This document shows, piece by piece, positions 32,828-40,921 of a stretch of 47,900 nt of DNA. Location: positions 1 to 47,900 of the forward strand of contig BNUH01000018.1 in assembly GCA_025997215.1 (NCBI GenBank). The letters are read 5' to 3'. The stretch comes from Clostridia bacterium (GTDB lineage: Bacteria > Bacillota_A > Clostridia > Christensenellales > Aristaeellaceae). The position numbers and the translations under genes were made by a program. The notes beneath the pieces were generated by a model. It made no database searches, was not told the origin of the DNA, and worked only from the letters and a program-made list of their open reading frames with translations. Numbering within the stretch: the first letter of the stretch is position 1; every line of letters starts with the position of its first letter.

Positions 32828-33550
32828 ATGAGCGTGCATGCTGCTATTGTTTACGGCGAAGTAGGCAGCGCGAGCTTATACCTGCCGAACATAATCACGC
32901 CGCCAGAGGTTTTCGTACAATGCGCCGTCTATAGTTCCGTTCGTTATGTCGAATACATGCTCGTCCAATCCACGCCGGACGCGGGCGTACTCCTGAGTGT
33001 CGGAACGCAATACACCGGCGCAGGCCGGTACATGATCGCGCCGGGCGCGAAAGGCGCGTCGGGAACATCATCCAAAGGCGGCGACGGCGGCGCGGGCGGG
33101 ACAGAATCGTATAGTACCTCGTTCACATTGCCCGTTGGCACGTACAAGTGGACGGTCACGAAACTGAAGACGCGGTTCGAGCAAACGTCGGGTTCAGGGT
33201 TTACGGCAGTCGAATTGTTGAACACTGGCACAGCGAAAGCGACGGGCACGCCGTACCGGTTGTACGGTAACGCGACCTATCCGATCGGAACAATCACCGC
33301 AAAGACGGCAGGTGCAGCATATGTCCCAGGCAAAGGCGCGTCGGGAAGTGATCTGTGTTCTGTTCGCGCACAAGACACGATGTACGCTGCCAGCAGCACG
33401 ACATATGGCTTCCTCGAAGGCGCTTATGGATGCGGCGCGGGCGGCAATGGCGGTTCGCGCACAGGCCTGCAGACAACAGCTTTTTCAGGATATGATCTGT
33501 CCGGCGGTTATGGTGCGCCAGGCGCGATCCTATTACGTATTCCGTGGTGA
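32828..33550 (+). CDS. Glycine-rich tail adhesin, copy 2
   Basis: This is a 240-residue paralogue of the gene at 32099: AGAGKGASG-like glycine loops at about 75-95, then Y-R-L-Y-G-N-A-T-Y-P-I-G-T...YVPGKG, and a glycine-rich end (GCGAGGNGGSRTGLQT, GGYGAPGAILLRIPW). Divergence is strongest in the middle and glycine loops, as for receptor-binding sites. GAGGAGG precedes ATG. Having two copies suggests alternative receptor binding. Confidence 0.65.
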   Translation: MSVHAAIVYGEVGSASLYLPNIITPPEVFVQCAVYSSVRYVEYMLVQSTPDAGVLLSVGTQYTGAGRYMIAPGAKGASGTSSKGGDGGAGGTESYSTSFTLPVGTYKWTVTKLKTRFEQTSGSGFTAVELLNTGTAKATGTPYRLYGNATYPIGTITAKTAGAAYVPGKGASGSDLCSVRAQDTMYAASSTTYGFLEGAYGCGAGGNGGSRTGLQTTAFSGYDLSGGYGAPGAILLRIPW

Positions 33551-33577
33551 TAACAAACGTGGGGAGGAAGATAGACG

Positions 33578-34450
33578 ATGGGAGCAAGAGCACAAACCGT
33601 CGCTAACGCGGCGGTATCGCTTTTAGGTAACGAGATCCCATATAGGTTGGGCGGTACAACCTTACAAGGTATGGACTGCCAAGGTCTCGTTAAATATTGT
33701 TGTAAACAAGCAGGTGTGACGCTGAACTACTCCGGTAGTAACGATATGTATCGCAACGCGTGTTCATGGCTAGGCACGCTGGCTGAGGCGAAGGCGCAGA
33801 AGAAACTCGTGCCAGGTGCGGTCGCGTTTATTGTGGTTCATGACGGCGGCGAGTCGGACAAATACAAGGCCGACGGATTAGGCAACGCAGGTCACGTCGG
33901 GATCATTACGTTGTCAGGCGATATATACAGCGTGGATGCGTCATCCAGCGCGGGTAAAGTACGCAGCCGGAAAGTGCGTGACGCGGAACTGGTGTGGTCG
34001 CACATCGGCTGGCTCAGAGCGTTAGATTATGGTTCTGCGATAGTCGAAGACGAAATCGGAGGCGTGATAATGAATACGATACGAACCGCAACGGTAAATA
34101 CAGTGGATGGCGGGAACCTGAATCTACGCCGAGCGCCGTCAGATAATACCGACAATCGCGTGGGTAGGGTTCCGAATGGTACGACGATTGAGGTTCTTGA
34201 GACTCGCGCTGATGGCTGGGCTAAGGTCAAGTTTGAGGGCATGGAAGTATGGGCCAGCAGCAGGTATCTGCTTATGGATGCGCCGGAACAGTATGCTCCA
34301 GTCAACACGCCTGCCAGTATCCCCGCCCAAACGACGAGCAGTCCGCCGATAATCGTGCCCGTTCAGGGTTCAGGCTACATAACGATCTCGCTGTCCGAAA
34401 ATGCGGCGTATGAACTGTATAACACGCTGGACGCGACTATGTTTGGGTGA
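33578..34450 (+). CDS. Endolysin, NlpC/P60 peptidase with SH3b domain
   Basis: This is a 290-residue cell-wall hydrolase. An NlpC/P60 catalytic domain (about 1-150) has Cys34 in GMDCQG, His106 in GHVGII and a later acidic or polar third residue. A linker leads to a bacterial SH3 domain (about 170-230: L-N-L-R-R-A-P-S-D-N and W-A-K-V-K-F-E-G), which binds cell wall. The C-terminal Pro/Thr/Ser-rich end continues. It cuts peptide bonds in peptidoglycan. GGGAGG precedes ATG. It begins the lysis block. Confidence 0.88.
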   Translation: MGARAQTVANAAVSLLGNEIPYRLGGTTLQGMDCQGLVKYCCKQAGVTLNYSGSNDMYRNACSWLGTLAEAKAQKKLVPGAVAFIVVHDGGESDKYKADGLGNAGHVGIITLSGDIYSVDASSSAGKVRSRKVRDAELVWSHIGWLRALDYGSAIVEDEIGGVIMNTIRTATVNTVDGGNLNLRRAPSDNTDNRVGRVPNGTTIEVLETRADGWAKVKFEGMEVWASSRYLLMDAPEQYAPVNTPASIPAQTTSSPPIIVPVQGSGYITISLSENAAYELYNTLDATMFG

Positions 34451-34463
34451 GGGGTGAACGGTA

Positions 34464-34655
34464 ATGGCGAAGAAGAAACGCCCGATGATACAGCTGCGTG
34501 CGGCTCCGGATAACGACAGCGAAATAATTTATGAAGTTGAGCAGCCGGTAACAGTGACGCTGATGGCACAAAGAGATGGATGGCAGTTCGTGCACGTCAA
34601 GGTGAAGGACAGAATTGTTATGGGATGGATGAGGATGCACAATGAAAAAACATAA
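34464..34655 (+). CDS. Small SH3b-domain protein
   Basis: This is a 63-residue protein that is essentially one bacterial SH3-like domain (IQLRAAPDNDSEIIYEVEQP...DGWQFVHVKVKDRIVMGWM). It is like a cut-down cell-wall binding domain of the endolysin and may help or regulate lysis. The last codons overlap the next gene by 14 bases. GAGGGG precedes ATG. Confidence 0.75.
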   Translation: MAKKKRPMIQLRAAPDNDSEIIYEVEQPVTVTLMAQRDGWQFVHVKVKDRIVMGWMRMHNEKT

Positions 34656-35286
34656 ACTGCCGCGAGGAACGCTTATTCTGATCAGTCTGGCTATCCTTAT
34701 CGGCTTTTCAGTAGGTTTATACAATGTTGTGGATAGGGTAGACAATGCGTTGTTCATGGCGCAGTGGAATGAAAAAGTCCGCGTGGTTAACCTATTCTGC
34801 GATGAAGTCGATCGATTTGTCTTCGAGGATGGCGATTGGCTCACCTATGATTACGCCGAACTCATGCGCGGCCAGGCGCAGGATATGGACGCATGGCCCA
34901 ATCTGTTCGCCGCGCTGTATGACGACGATCTGAACCAGTTAACGGATCGGACGACGCCACCAGGTGAGACGTTGATGTATCCATTAACCGATCCAATGAT
35001 CCGTGGCGCAGTTCACGTGAGCGAGCAGGGCGAGTTCACAACTGATTATAACGGCGAGAACAGCGCGGGCGAAGAGATACGCGTCTACTATCGCTGGGTG
35101 CCGACTGGGCCAGGGTATGAACATAAGCTACTTTTTATCATCGCAATGCGCGAACGTCCCTTGGATAGCGCGCCCAGTGCGATGCTGATTCAGTGGTGCA
35201 TACTGCTGATTTTGCTGACAGGCGTTATTAATCTGATCGCCGGTATGTCGTACGCGGCCACAAAAAGGACGAGACGAACGCAATGA
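34642..35286 (+). CDS. Membrane protein with external domain, in lysis block
   Basis: This is a 214-residue protein with two membrane helices, one near the N-terminus (LILISLAILIGFSVGLYNVV, about 11-30) and one near the C-terminus (about 178-200). A charged, aromatic domain of about 145 residues lies between and probably faces outside. A basic tail (KRTRRTQ) is cytoplasmic. The layout resembles sensor-like or spanin-like lysis proteins, but I recognise no family. It overlaps the previous gene by 14 bases and the next by 4. Confidence 0.65.
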   Translation: MKKHKLPRGTLILISLAILIGFSVGLYNVVDRVDNALFMAQWNEKVRVVNLFCDEVDRFVFEDGDWLTYDYAELMRGQAQDMDAWPNLFAALYDDDLNQLTDRTTPPGETLMYPLTDPMIRGAVHVSEQGEFTTDYNGENSAGEEIRVYYRWVPTGPGYEHKLLFIIAMRERPLDSAPSAMLIQWCILLILLTGVINLIAGMSYAATKRTRRTQ

Positions 35287-35591
35287 AAGACAGAGATTAT
35301 TTGGCGTTGGTCATCCAAGTATTGATGGCAGCCGCAGGTGCGCTAGCGAGGATCTTCAACATGAGCGAACCGACTGAACTGAAAGGTGTACTCGGCCAAG
35401 TGTTCGTAGCGGGGTTCACCGGCGCATGCCTATACTGGGTGTCCGACGTGCTTAATTTCGATCAGGGGTTGATGTTTGCATTGGCAGGGATCGCGGGTTG
35501 GATGGGGCCACGTGCGTTGGATGGTCTTAGCGCCAAACTGGCAAAGCAGACGGGGATAGACATGACGGGCAAGGACGACCACGATAGTTGA
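35283..35591 (+). CDS. Holin-like membrane protein
   Basis: This is a 102-residue protein with two or three membrane helices: about 9-25 (VIQVLMAAAGALARI), about 41-57 (FVAGFTGACLYWVSDVL) and about 64-80 (MFALAGIAGWMGPRAL). The tail is charged (KDDHDS). This fits a class II-like holin that opens the membrane for endolysin. A second holin gene follows. Confidence 0.7.
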   Translation: MKDRDYLALVIQVLMAAAGALARIFNMSEPTELKGVLGQVFVAGFTGACLYWVSDVLNFDQGLMFALAGIAGWMGPRALDGLSAKLAKQTGIDMTGKDDHDS

Positions 35592-35603
35592 AGGAGATTA
35601 TGA

Positions 35604-35900
35604 ATGGGTAACATTATACTTGAAACTATTGTTGCGATAGTGTTGATTTGCTTGACGGGGTTACTAATCCCATGGCTCAGGACCAAGACTACAGCAGCGC
35701 AACAGGACACATTAAACAAAGTAGTCGCGGTACTCGTTCGCGCGGCTGAGATGATATACCCTGGCGAGGAAGGTTCCAAGAAGTATAGCGCAGTACATAA
35801 TTGGCTGACAGACAGAGGATTCACCGAAAACGAGGATGCTATCCAGACAGCGATCGAGTCTGCGGTGTATCAGTTGTGGCATGATACGCCGGACACATAA
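35604..35900 (+). CDS. LL-H type phage holin
   Basis: This is a 98-residue protein with one N-terminal membrane helix (ILETIVAIVLICLTGLLIPWL, about 4-24). A charged helical tail (VRAAEMIYPGEEGSKKY...VHNWLTDRGFT) matches the LL-H family (Phage_holin_6_1). It forms membrane lesions or scaffolds for lysis. GAAGGAG precedes ATG. Confidence 0.85.
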   Translation: MGNIILETIVAIVLICLTGLLIPWLRTKTTAAQQDTLNKVVAVLVRAAEMIYPGEEGSKKYSAVHNWLTDRGFTENEDAIQTAIESAVYQLWHDTPDT

Positions 35901-35941
35901 CAGATTACACTGTTGATGTATAGCGAGTAAGAAGGTACTCT

Positions 35942-37555
35942 GTGAGTAAGAAACAAATAGAAATCCCTGACTTAGCTAAAGGTTTCATGCTACCTGAATC
36001 ACACTATGATCCTGATCGCGCTGAGCTGGTAGTAAAGTTTATAGGCGCGTTAAAGCATACCAAAGGCGAGTGGAAGAACAATCCCTTTGATCTATTGCCT
36101 TGGCAAGCGGATATAGTACGTACAGCGTTCGGTGTTATTGGAAAGGATGGAAACAGACAGTGCAGAACATGTTATGTATTCATAAGTAAGAAAAACGGTA
36201 AGACATGTCTTGCTGCAGCAATTGCGCTGTATATGTTGGTTGCGGATGGGGAATATGGAGCGGAAGTATATTCGTGCGCAGCGGACAGAGCACAGGCATC
36301 CCTCGTTTACCGCGAAGCTGCCGAGTTTGTGAGAACATGTCCAGCGCTGGGCAAACGGATAAAGATACTGGAGTCGCAAAAGCGATTAGTATACGCGCAG
36401 ACGAACAGTTTCTACCAGGTTCTATCCAGTGAAGCGTATTCACATCATGGGATAAGCCCGTCCTGCATTCTCTATGATGAGCTTCATGTAGCTGACAGAG
36501 AGATGTTCCGGATAATGACGCACGGTTCTTCGGACGCACGACGATCACCGATGCATGTGTTCATAACAACAGCTGGTGATAATACCAACAGTATAGGTTA
36601 CGAGATATATCAGAAGGCGATTGACATACGCGATGGCAGGAAAGTGGATCCATCATTTCTGCCTGTGATATATGAGACGTTACCGGAAGACGATTGGTCT
36701 AACCCAAAGACTTGGGCGAAAGCAAACCCTTCAATGGGCTATACAATCAAGGAAGAGTCATTGCTCCGAGCTTTTGAAAGCGCACGACAAAATCCTGCTG
36801 AGGAGAATAGTTTCAGGCAATTACGACTTAACCAACACGTAAAGTCAGCAGTGAGATGGATGCCAATGGAGAAATTCGATGCCTGCGCCGATCCTGTAGA
36901 CCCTGATGATTTGTTAGGCCGTGTCTGTTACGGAGGTCTCGATCTAAGTTCCACGACTGACCTTACTGCATTCGTGCTTGTGTTCCCACCCAGGAATGAA
37001 AGCGAGAAATATATGGTACTGCCTTACTTCTGGTTGCCGGAGGAGACGATAGGGCTGCGTGTCCGTCGCGACCACGTCCCTTATGACTTATGGCAGCGGC
37101 AGGGGTTCCTCAAGACGACTGAAGGCAATGTCGTGCATTACGCGTTCATTGAGAAGTTCATTGAAGAGTTAACTAAGCGGTACAACATTCGCGAGACCGC
37201 TTATGATCGGTGGTCAGCGACGTCGGTAGTTCAGAACCTTGAAGGCGAAGGGATGTTAATGATTCCGTTCGGCCAAGGATTCAAATCTATGAGCGCACCG
37301 ACGAACGATCTGATGCGGTTGACGCTATCCAAGCAGATTGCACACGGTGGGCATCCGATCCTGCGCTGGAACGTCGATAACATCTACATCCGCACTGATC
37401 CCGCCGGCAACATCAAGATTGATAAGGAAAAGAGTACGGAGCGGGTGGACGGTGCGGTCGCGCTGGTGATGGCGCTGGATCGGGCGATTAAGTGCGGAGC
37501 AGGCAAACCCGCTGGCAGTATATACGATGATGGGAGAGGGCTGTTATGGCTTTAG
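35942..37555 (+). CDS. terL: Phage terminase large subunit
   Basis: This is the 537-residue DNA-packaging motor. ATPase: FISKKNGKTCLAA Walker A-like near 79-91, Walker B S-C-I-L-Y-D-E-L near 173-180 and a coupling motif near ITTAGD. The C-terminal nuclease has GGLDLSSTTDLTA near 330, an acidic cluster and a D-R-W-S-A-T segment near 421. The start is GTG after AGAAGG. It overlaps the portal gene by 10 bases. It lies 10.8 kb away from terS. Confidence 0.93.
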   Translation: MSKKQIEIPDLAKGFMLPESHYDPDRAELVVKFIGALKHTKGEWKNNPFDLLPWQADIVRTAFGVIGKDGNRQCRTCYVFISKKNGKTCLAAAIALYMLVADGEYGAEVYSCAADRAQASLVYREAAEFVRTCPALGKRIKILESQKRLVYAQTNSFYQVLSSEAYSHHGISPSCILYDELHVADREMFRIMTHGSSDARRSPMHVFITTAGDNTNSIGYEIYQKAIDIRDGRKVDPSFLPVIYETLPEDDWSNPKTWAKANPSMGYTIKEESLLRAFESARQNPAEENSFRQLRLNQHVKSAVRWMPMEKFDACADPVDPDDLLGRVCYGGLDLSSTTDLTAFVLVFPPRNESEKYMVLPYFWLPEETIGLRVRRDHVPYDLWQRQGFLKTTEGNVVHYAFIEKFIEELTKRYNIRETAYDRWSATSVVQNLEGEGMLMIPFGQGFKSMSAPTNDLMRLTLSKQIAHGGHPILRWNVDNIYIRTDPAGNIKIDKEKSTERVDGAVALVMALDRAIKCGAGKPAGSIYDDGRGLLWL

Positions 37556-38793
37556 GATTACCGAAATGGTTACCATGGTCAAGGGATAAGCCCAAGAACA
37601 GGCTGGGTGCGGGTTTCTCATTCCTGTTCGGAGGTACGCCCAGCGGGAAGACGGTTAATGAGCATACGGCAATGCAGAGTACAGCAGTTTATGCTTGCGT
37701 AAGGATTCTGTCTGAAGCCGTGGCCAGCTTGCCGTTACATGTGTACAGATACAAGTCAGACGGCGATAAGGAACGTGCGCCGGAGCATCCGTTGTATACT
37801 TTACTCCACAATGCTGTTAATCCAGAAATCACTAGCTTCATCTTCCGAGAGTTGATAATGAGCCACCTGTTACTATGGGGTAACTCGTACTCGCAGGTGA
37901 TCCGTGACGGACGTGGCCGTGTCATGGCGCTGTATCCGCTTCTGCCTAACAAGATGGAAGTATCTCGCGGGAACGATGGCGAGCTGATTTACACATACCA
38001 GCGTGATTCGGATGAAGTCGGCAAAAATGCCGGTGGAACGGTTGTTTTACGCCGCCATGAGGTGCTGCACATCCCAGGACTGGGATTCGATGGTTTGATC
38101 GGCTACAGCCCAATAGCGATGGCACGGAATGCGATTGGCATGTCGTTAGCAACAGAGGAGTTTGGCGCGAGGTTTTATGCGAACAGCGCAAACCCGTCTG
38201 GTGTACTGGAGCATCCCTCGACGCTGAGTAATCCCGAAAGCATCCGTGAGAGTTGGCACAAACAGTTCTCAGGTGACAACAGGCACAACATAGCGGTGTT
38301 GCAGGAAGGAATGAAGTTTCATCCGATATCGATCCCACCTGAGCAAGCGCAGTTTCTGGAGAGCCGGAAGTTCCAGCTTAATGAAATAGCTAGGATATTC
38401 CGTATCCCGCCACATTTTATCGGAGATTTAGAAAAATCGAGCTTTAGTAACATCGAAAATATGTCACTAAATTTCGTTAAGTACACGCTTGATCCGTGGA
38501 TTGTGCGGTTGGAACAGAGCTTTCAGCAGAGTTTGTTATTGCCAAACGAGAAACATGAGTTTTTTATCCGCTTTAACGTGGACGGATTGTTAAGAGGGGA
38601 CTACCAATCAAGGGTGACTGGTTACAGTATAGGGATACAAAATGGTTTCTATTGTCCGGATGATATAAGAAACCTCGAGGATCTTAATGCTATACCTGAT
38701 GGTTCTGGCAAAACATTCATGACGAATGGTAACATGATCCCCCTTAGTATGGTCGGCCAGCAATATGTCAAGAACATAGTAGATTTGGAGTGA
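37546..38793 (+). CDS. HK97-type portal protein
   Basis: This is a 415-residue portal ring subunit through which DNA enters the head. HK97-type signatures are AMQSTAVYACVRILSEAVASLPLHVYR (about 44-70), Y-P-L-L-P-N-K-M-E (about 131-139), and a wing or stem region N-I-E-N-M-S-L-N-F-V-K-Y-T-L-D-P (about 303-318). Length is normal. It overlaps terL. Confidence 0.93.
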   Translation: MALGLPKWLPWSRDKPKNRLGAGFSFLFGGTPSGKTVNEHTAMQSTAVYACVRILSEAVASLPLHVYRYKSDGDKERAPEHPLYTLLHNAVNPEITSFIFRELIMSHLLLWGNSYSQVIRDGRGRVMALYPLLPNKMEVSRGNDGELIYTYQRDSDEVGKNAGGTVVLRRHEVLHIPGLGFDGLIGYSPIAMARNAIGMSLATEEFGARFYANSANPSGVLEHPSTLSNPESIRESWHKQFSGDNRHNIAVLQEGMKFHPISIPPEQAQFLESRKFQLNEIARIFRIPPHFIGDLEKSSFSNIENMSLNFVKYTLDPWIVRLEQSFQQSLLLPNEKHEFFIRFNVDGLLRGDYQSRVTGYSIGIQNGFYCPDDIRNLEDLNAIPDGSGKTFMTNGNMIPLSMVGQQYVKNIVDLE

Positions 38794-38808
38794 AGTGCAT
38801 GAGTGTAA

Positions 38809-39045
38809 ATGGCTAAGCGCCGCTGGATCACTGCCGCATTAATTGTGTTGGCGATTTTGTCCATCCATCCCGCGACAAGATACTATATCTGGTTGATCTT
38901 ACCGCTGGGCAGCGGACCTGATGATATGATTGTTGGGGCGATACTGGTTGTGATCGCAGCTGTTGCAGCAGCTCATCACATCACCAATGACAAGAAGATC
39001 AAAGAAGAAATTTCCAAACTATTTAACGCGGAGGAAAAACAGTAA
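38809..39045 (+). CDS. Small two-helix membrane protein
   Basis: This is a 78-residue protein with two hydrophobic helices (about 6-30 and 40-58) and a charged C-terminal tail. It lies just before the SPFH lipoprotein gene; GGAGGAAA in its last codons serves the next ATG. A membrane partner of the SPFH protein is plausible, but this is inference. I do not recognise a family. Confidence 0.6.
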   Translation: MAKRRWITAALIVLAILSIHPATRYYIWLILPLGSGPDDMIVGAILVVIAAVAAAHHITNDKKIKEEISKLFNAEEKQ

Positions 39046-39046
39046 A

Positions 39047-39955
39047 ATGAGAAAGATCAAAAGCATACTGTTCGCGGCATTGCTGGTTGTCGCTATGTTG
39101 ACCATGTCGGGGTGCTATTTTAGGACACAAGTGCAGGAGTCCACAGTCGCGCTGCACATGGTAGATGGCGCGTCCGTAGAAAAGGTGTTGCCGCCTGGAA
39201 TGTATACCGATATGGGTTTAGCGGCGACGCTGCGAGCGGTTAGTACAACCAGCATCCCGATCAATTGGCACGATGAATCGGTGCTGACCGCTGATGAGCA
39301 GCGTGTTTCGTTCACGATTGACCTTGCTGTTAAGCGTAAGTCGGATGAGGCCAGCGTCATGAGAATGTGGCGCGAGTATAACAACGAGGCGCGTGAAGAT
39401 GCCGCACTGACCGCGTTTGTGATGGCGCGTATTGGGCCAGCAGTGAAGGCAGTAACAACCGCGATGACACTCGACCAGATGCTCGGACTAGGTAACGAGG
39501 GCGGGCGGGATAACATGGGCGAGAAGATCGCCGCGTGGCTGAGACCGAAACTGGATGAATGCGGTATAACTCTCACATATCTGGGTGTGACAGATATTGA
39601 CCCGTCGCCTTCATACCTGGCGTTGCGTGAGCAAAAAGCTAACGCGCAGATGGAAGGCGAAGTCGCGCAGCAACGGACTGGGCAAATCCAAGAAAAACTC
39701 AAACAGGAACAAGCGCAAACGGCGATTAATCTGGAGTTAGCGCGACGTGATAATCTCGTTGCCCAAGAGAAATCGAAGGTGTACGAAAATGACCGCGCGT
39801 TTGAACTTGAGCGACTGCGACTTTTGAGTGGTGTCGTTGGAGTCAACTCGAAATTCTATTTTATACCCAATGACGCTGATTTAACGCTTTACCTGACGGG
39901 CGCTGGTGGAATACCTGCGATAAGCAATACCAGCGAAAAACTAGACTCTTATTAG
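39047..39955 (+). CDS. SPFH/Band 7 (prohibitin-like) lipoprotein
   Basis: This is a 302-residue predicted lipoprotein. A signal peptide (about 1-22, basic start, hydrophobic core) ends in a lipobox (T-M-S-G-C). An SPFH-like beta/alpha domain (about 30-180) begins VLPPGMYTDMGL and contains TADEQRVSFTIDLAVKRKS, as in prohibitin/HflK. A long charged coiled coil follows (about 185-265: QKANAQMEGEVAQQRTGQIQ). It should sit outside the membrane. It lies between portal and protease genes, an unusual place. Such proteins form ring-shaped membrane scaffolds; its role in this phage is unknown. Confidence 0.75.
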   Translation: MRKIKSILFAALLVVAMLTMSGCYFRTQVQESTVALHMVDGASVEKVLPPGMYTDMGLAATLRAVSTTSIPINWHDESVLTADEQRVSFTIDLAVKRKSDEASVMRMWREYNNEAREDAALTAFVMARIGPAVKAVTTAMTLDQMLGLGNEGGRDNMGEKIAAWLRPKLDECGITLTYLGVTDIDPSPSYLALREQKANAQMEGEVAQQRTGQIQEKLKQEQAQTAINLELARRDNLVAQEKSKVYENDRAFELERLRLLSGVVGVNSKFYFIPNDADLTLYLTGAGGIPAISNTSEKLDSY

Positions 39956-40026
39956 GAGTCATGCCGGTAATAAGAAGGGCAGAAAGGTCTTCTTGTTATA
40001 AACAACAATTAATTCAAGGAGGAGAA

Positions 40027-40902
40027 ATGGGCGAATTCAAGCGATTCTGGAACTTCGCTAACGACGCAATTACCCAAGAACGCACGCTTTACCTCAACGG
40101 CCCGATAGCTGAAACCAGCTGGTTGGGCGATGAGGTAACGCCGCAGTTGTTCAAAGCGGAGCTTAACAAAGGCAATGGCGACATAACAGTATGGATCTGC
40201 TCGCCAGGAGGCGATGTATTTGCGGGTTCGCAGATCTATACCGCATTAATGGAGTATCCAGGTCATGTCACAATCAAGATTGATTCGTTGGCGGCTTCGG
40301 CAGCGAGCATGATAACAATGGCTGGCAGTAATGTGTTAATGAGCCCGACCGCGTATTTGATGCTGCACAATCCAGCGACGATTGCGATCGGCGACGGAGA
40401 AGAGATGCTACGAGCGAAGGCCATGCTGGATGAGATCAAAGAAGGCGCAATATCGGCGTATCAGTTGAAATCGGGTATGTCGCGAGCCAAGATCAGTAAG
40501 CTAATGGACGCCGAGACATGGCTGAACGCACGTAAAGCGGTAGAACTGGGACTGGCTGACGAGATCATGTATCAGAAAGCCGATTATATGAATGAGCTAA
40601 AGGACGATGGGCCTGCAATGCTGTTCTCACGGGCGGCGGTAATGAACTCGATTCTATGCCAGATGCCGAAAGTGCCTGAACCGCCTGAACCGATTGAGCT
40701 GTCTGAGATACTTGAGCCGATCGAGCCGATACCCGAGCCAACGCCGATACCCGAGCCAACGCCGATACCCGAGCCAACGCCGATACCCGAGCCGACGCCG
40801 ATACCCGAGCCAACGCCGATACCCGAGCCAACGCCGGAACCCGAACCCACAGGTATCCCAGCAAAGTCGCTAACCGAGCGGCTTTTTTCATTAATACACT
40901 GA
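40027..40902 (+). CDS. ClpP-like head maturation protease with repeat tail
   Basis: This is a 291-residue protein. The ClpP-fold protease has the catalytic Ser91 (in SLAASAAS) and His114 (in MLHNP). It cleaves capsid precursor. The start at 40027 follows GGAGGAG. From about residue 220 a Pro/Glu-rich tail holds six copies of P-E-P-T-P-I, encoded by 18-bp DNA repeats (40732-40839). The very C-terminus is basic-hydrophobic (KSLTERLFSLIH) and may tether the protease to the capsid. Upstream ATG 39961 is possible but lacks a good site. Confidence 0.9.
   Translation: MGEFKRFWNFANDAITQERTLYLNGPIAETSWLGDEVTPQLFKAELNKGNGDITVWICSPGGDVFAGSQIYTALMEYPGHVTIKIDSLAASAASMITMAGSNVLMSPTAYLMLHNPATIAIGDGEEMLRAKAMLDEIKEGAISAYQLKSGMSRAKISKLMDAETWLNARKAVELGLADEIMYQKADYMNELKDDGPAMLFSRAAVMNSILCQMPKVPEPPEPIELSEILEPIEPIPEPTPIPEPTPIPEPTPIPEPTPIPEPTPIPEPTPEPEPTGIPAKSLTERLFSLIH
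40732..40839 (+). repeat. Six 18-bp tandem repeats encoding PEPTPI
   Basis: CCCGAGCCAACGCCGATA occurs six times in a row, with single-base changes in the fourth and a changed end in the sixth. It encodes a Pro/Glu-rich spacer in the protease tail and could change length by slippage. Confidence 0.9.
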
Positions 40903-40921
40903 AAAAGTAGGAGGAAACAAT

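Noticed and set aside
40732..40839. Tandem repeats as a CRISPR array
   Set aside because: There are no spacers; the 18-bp units are directly joined and encode protein.
40584..40850. Glycine/Ser repeat frame opposite the protease gene
   Set aside because: It is only the complement of the PEPTPI repeats.
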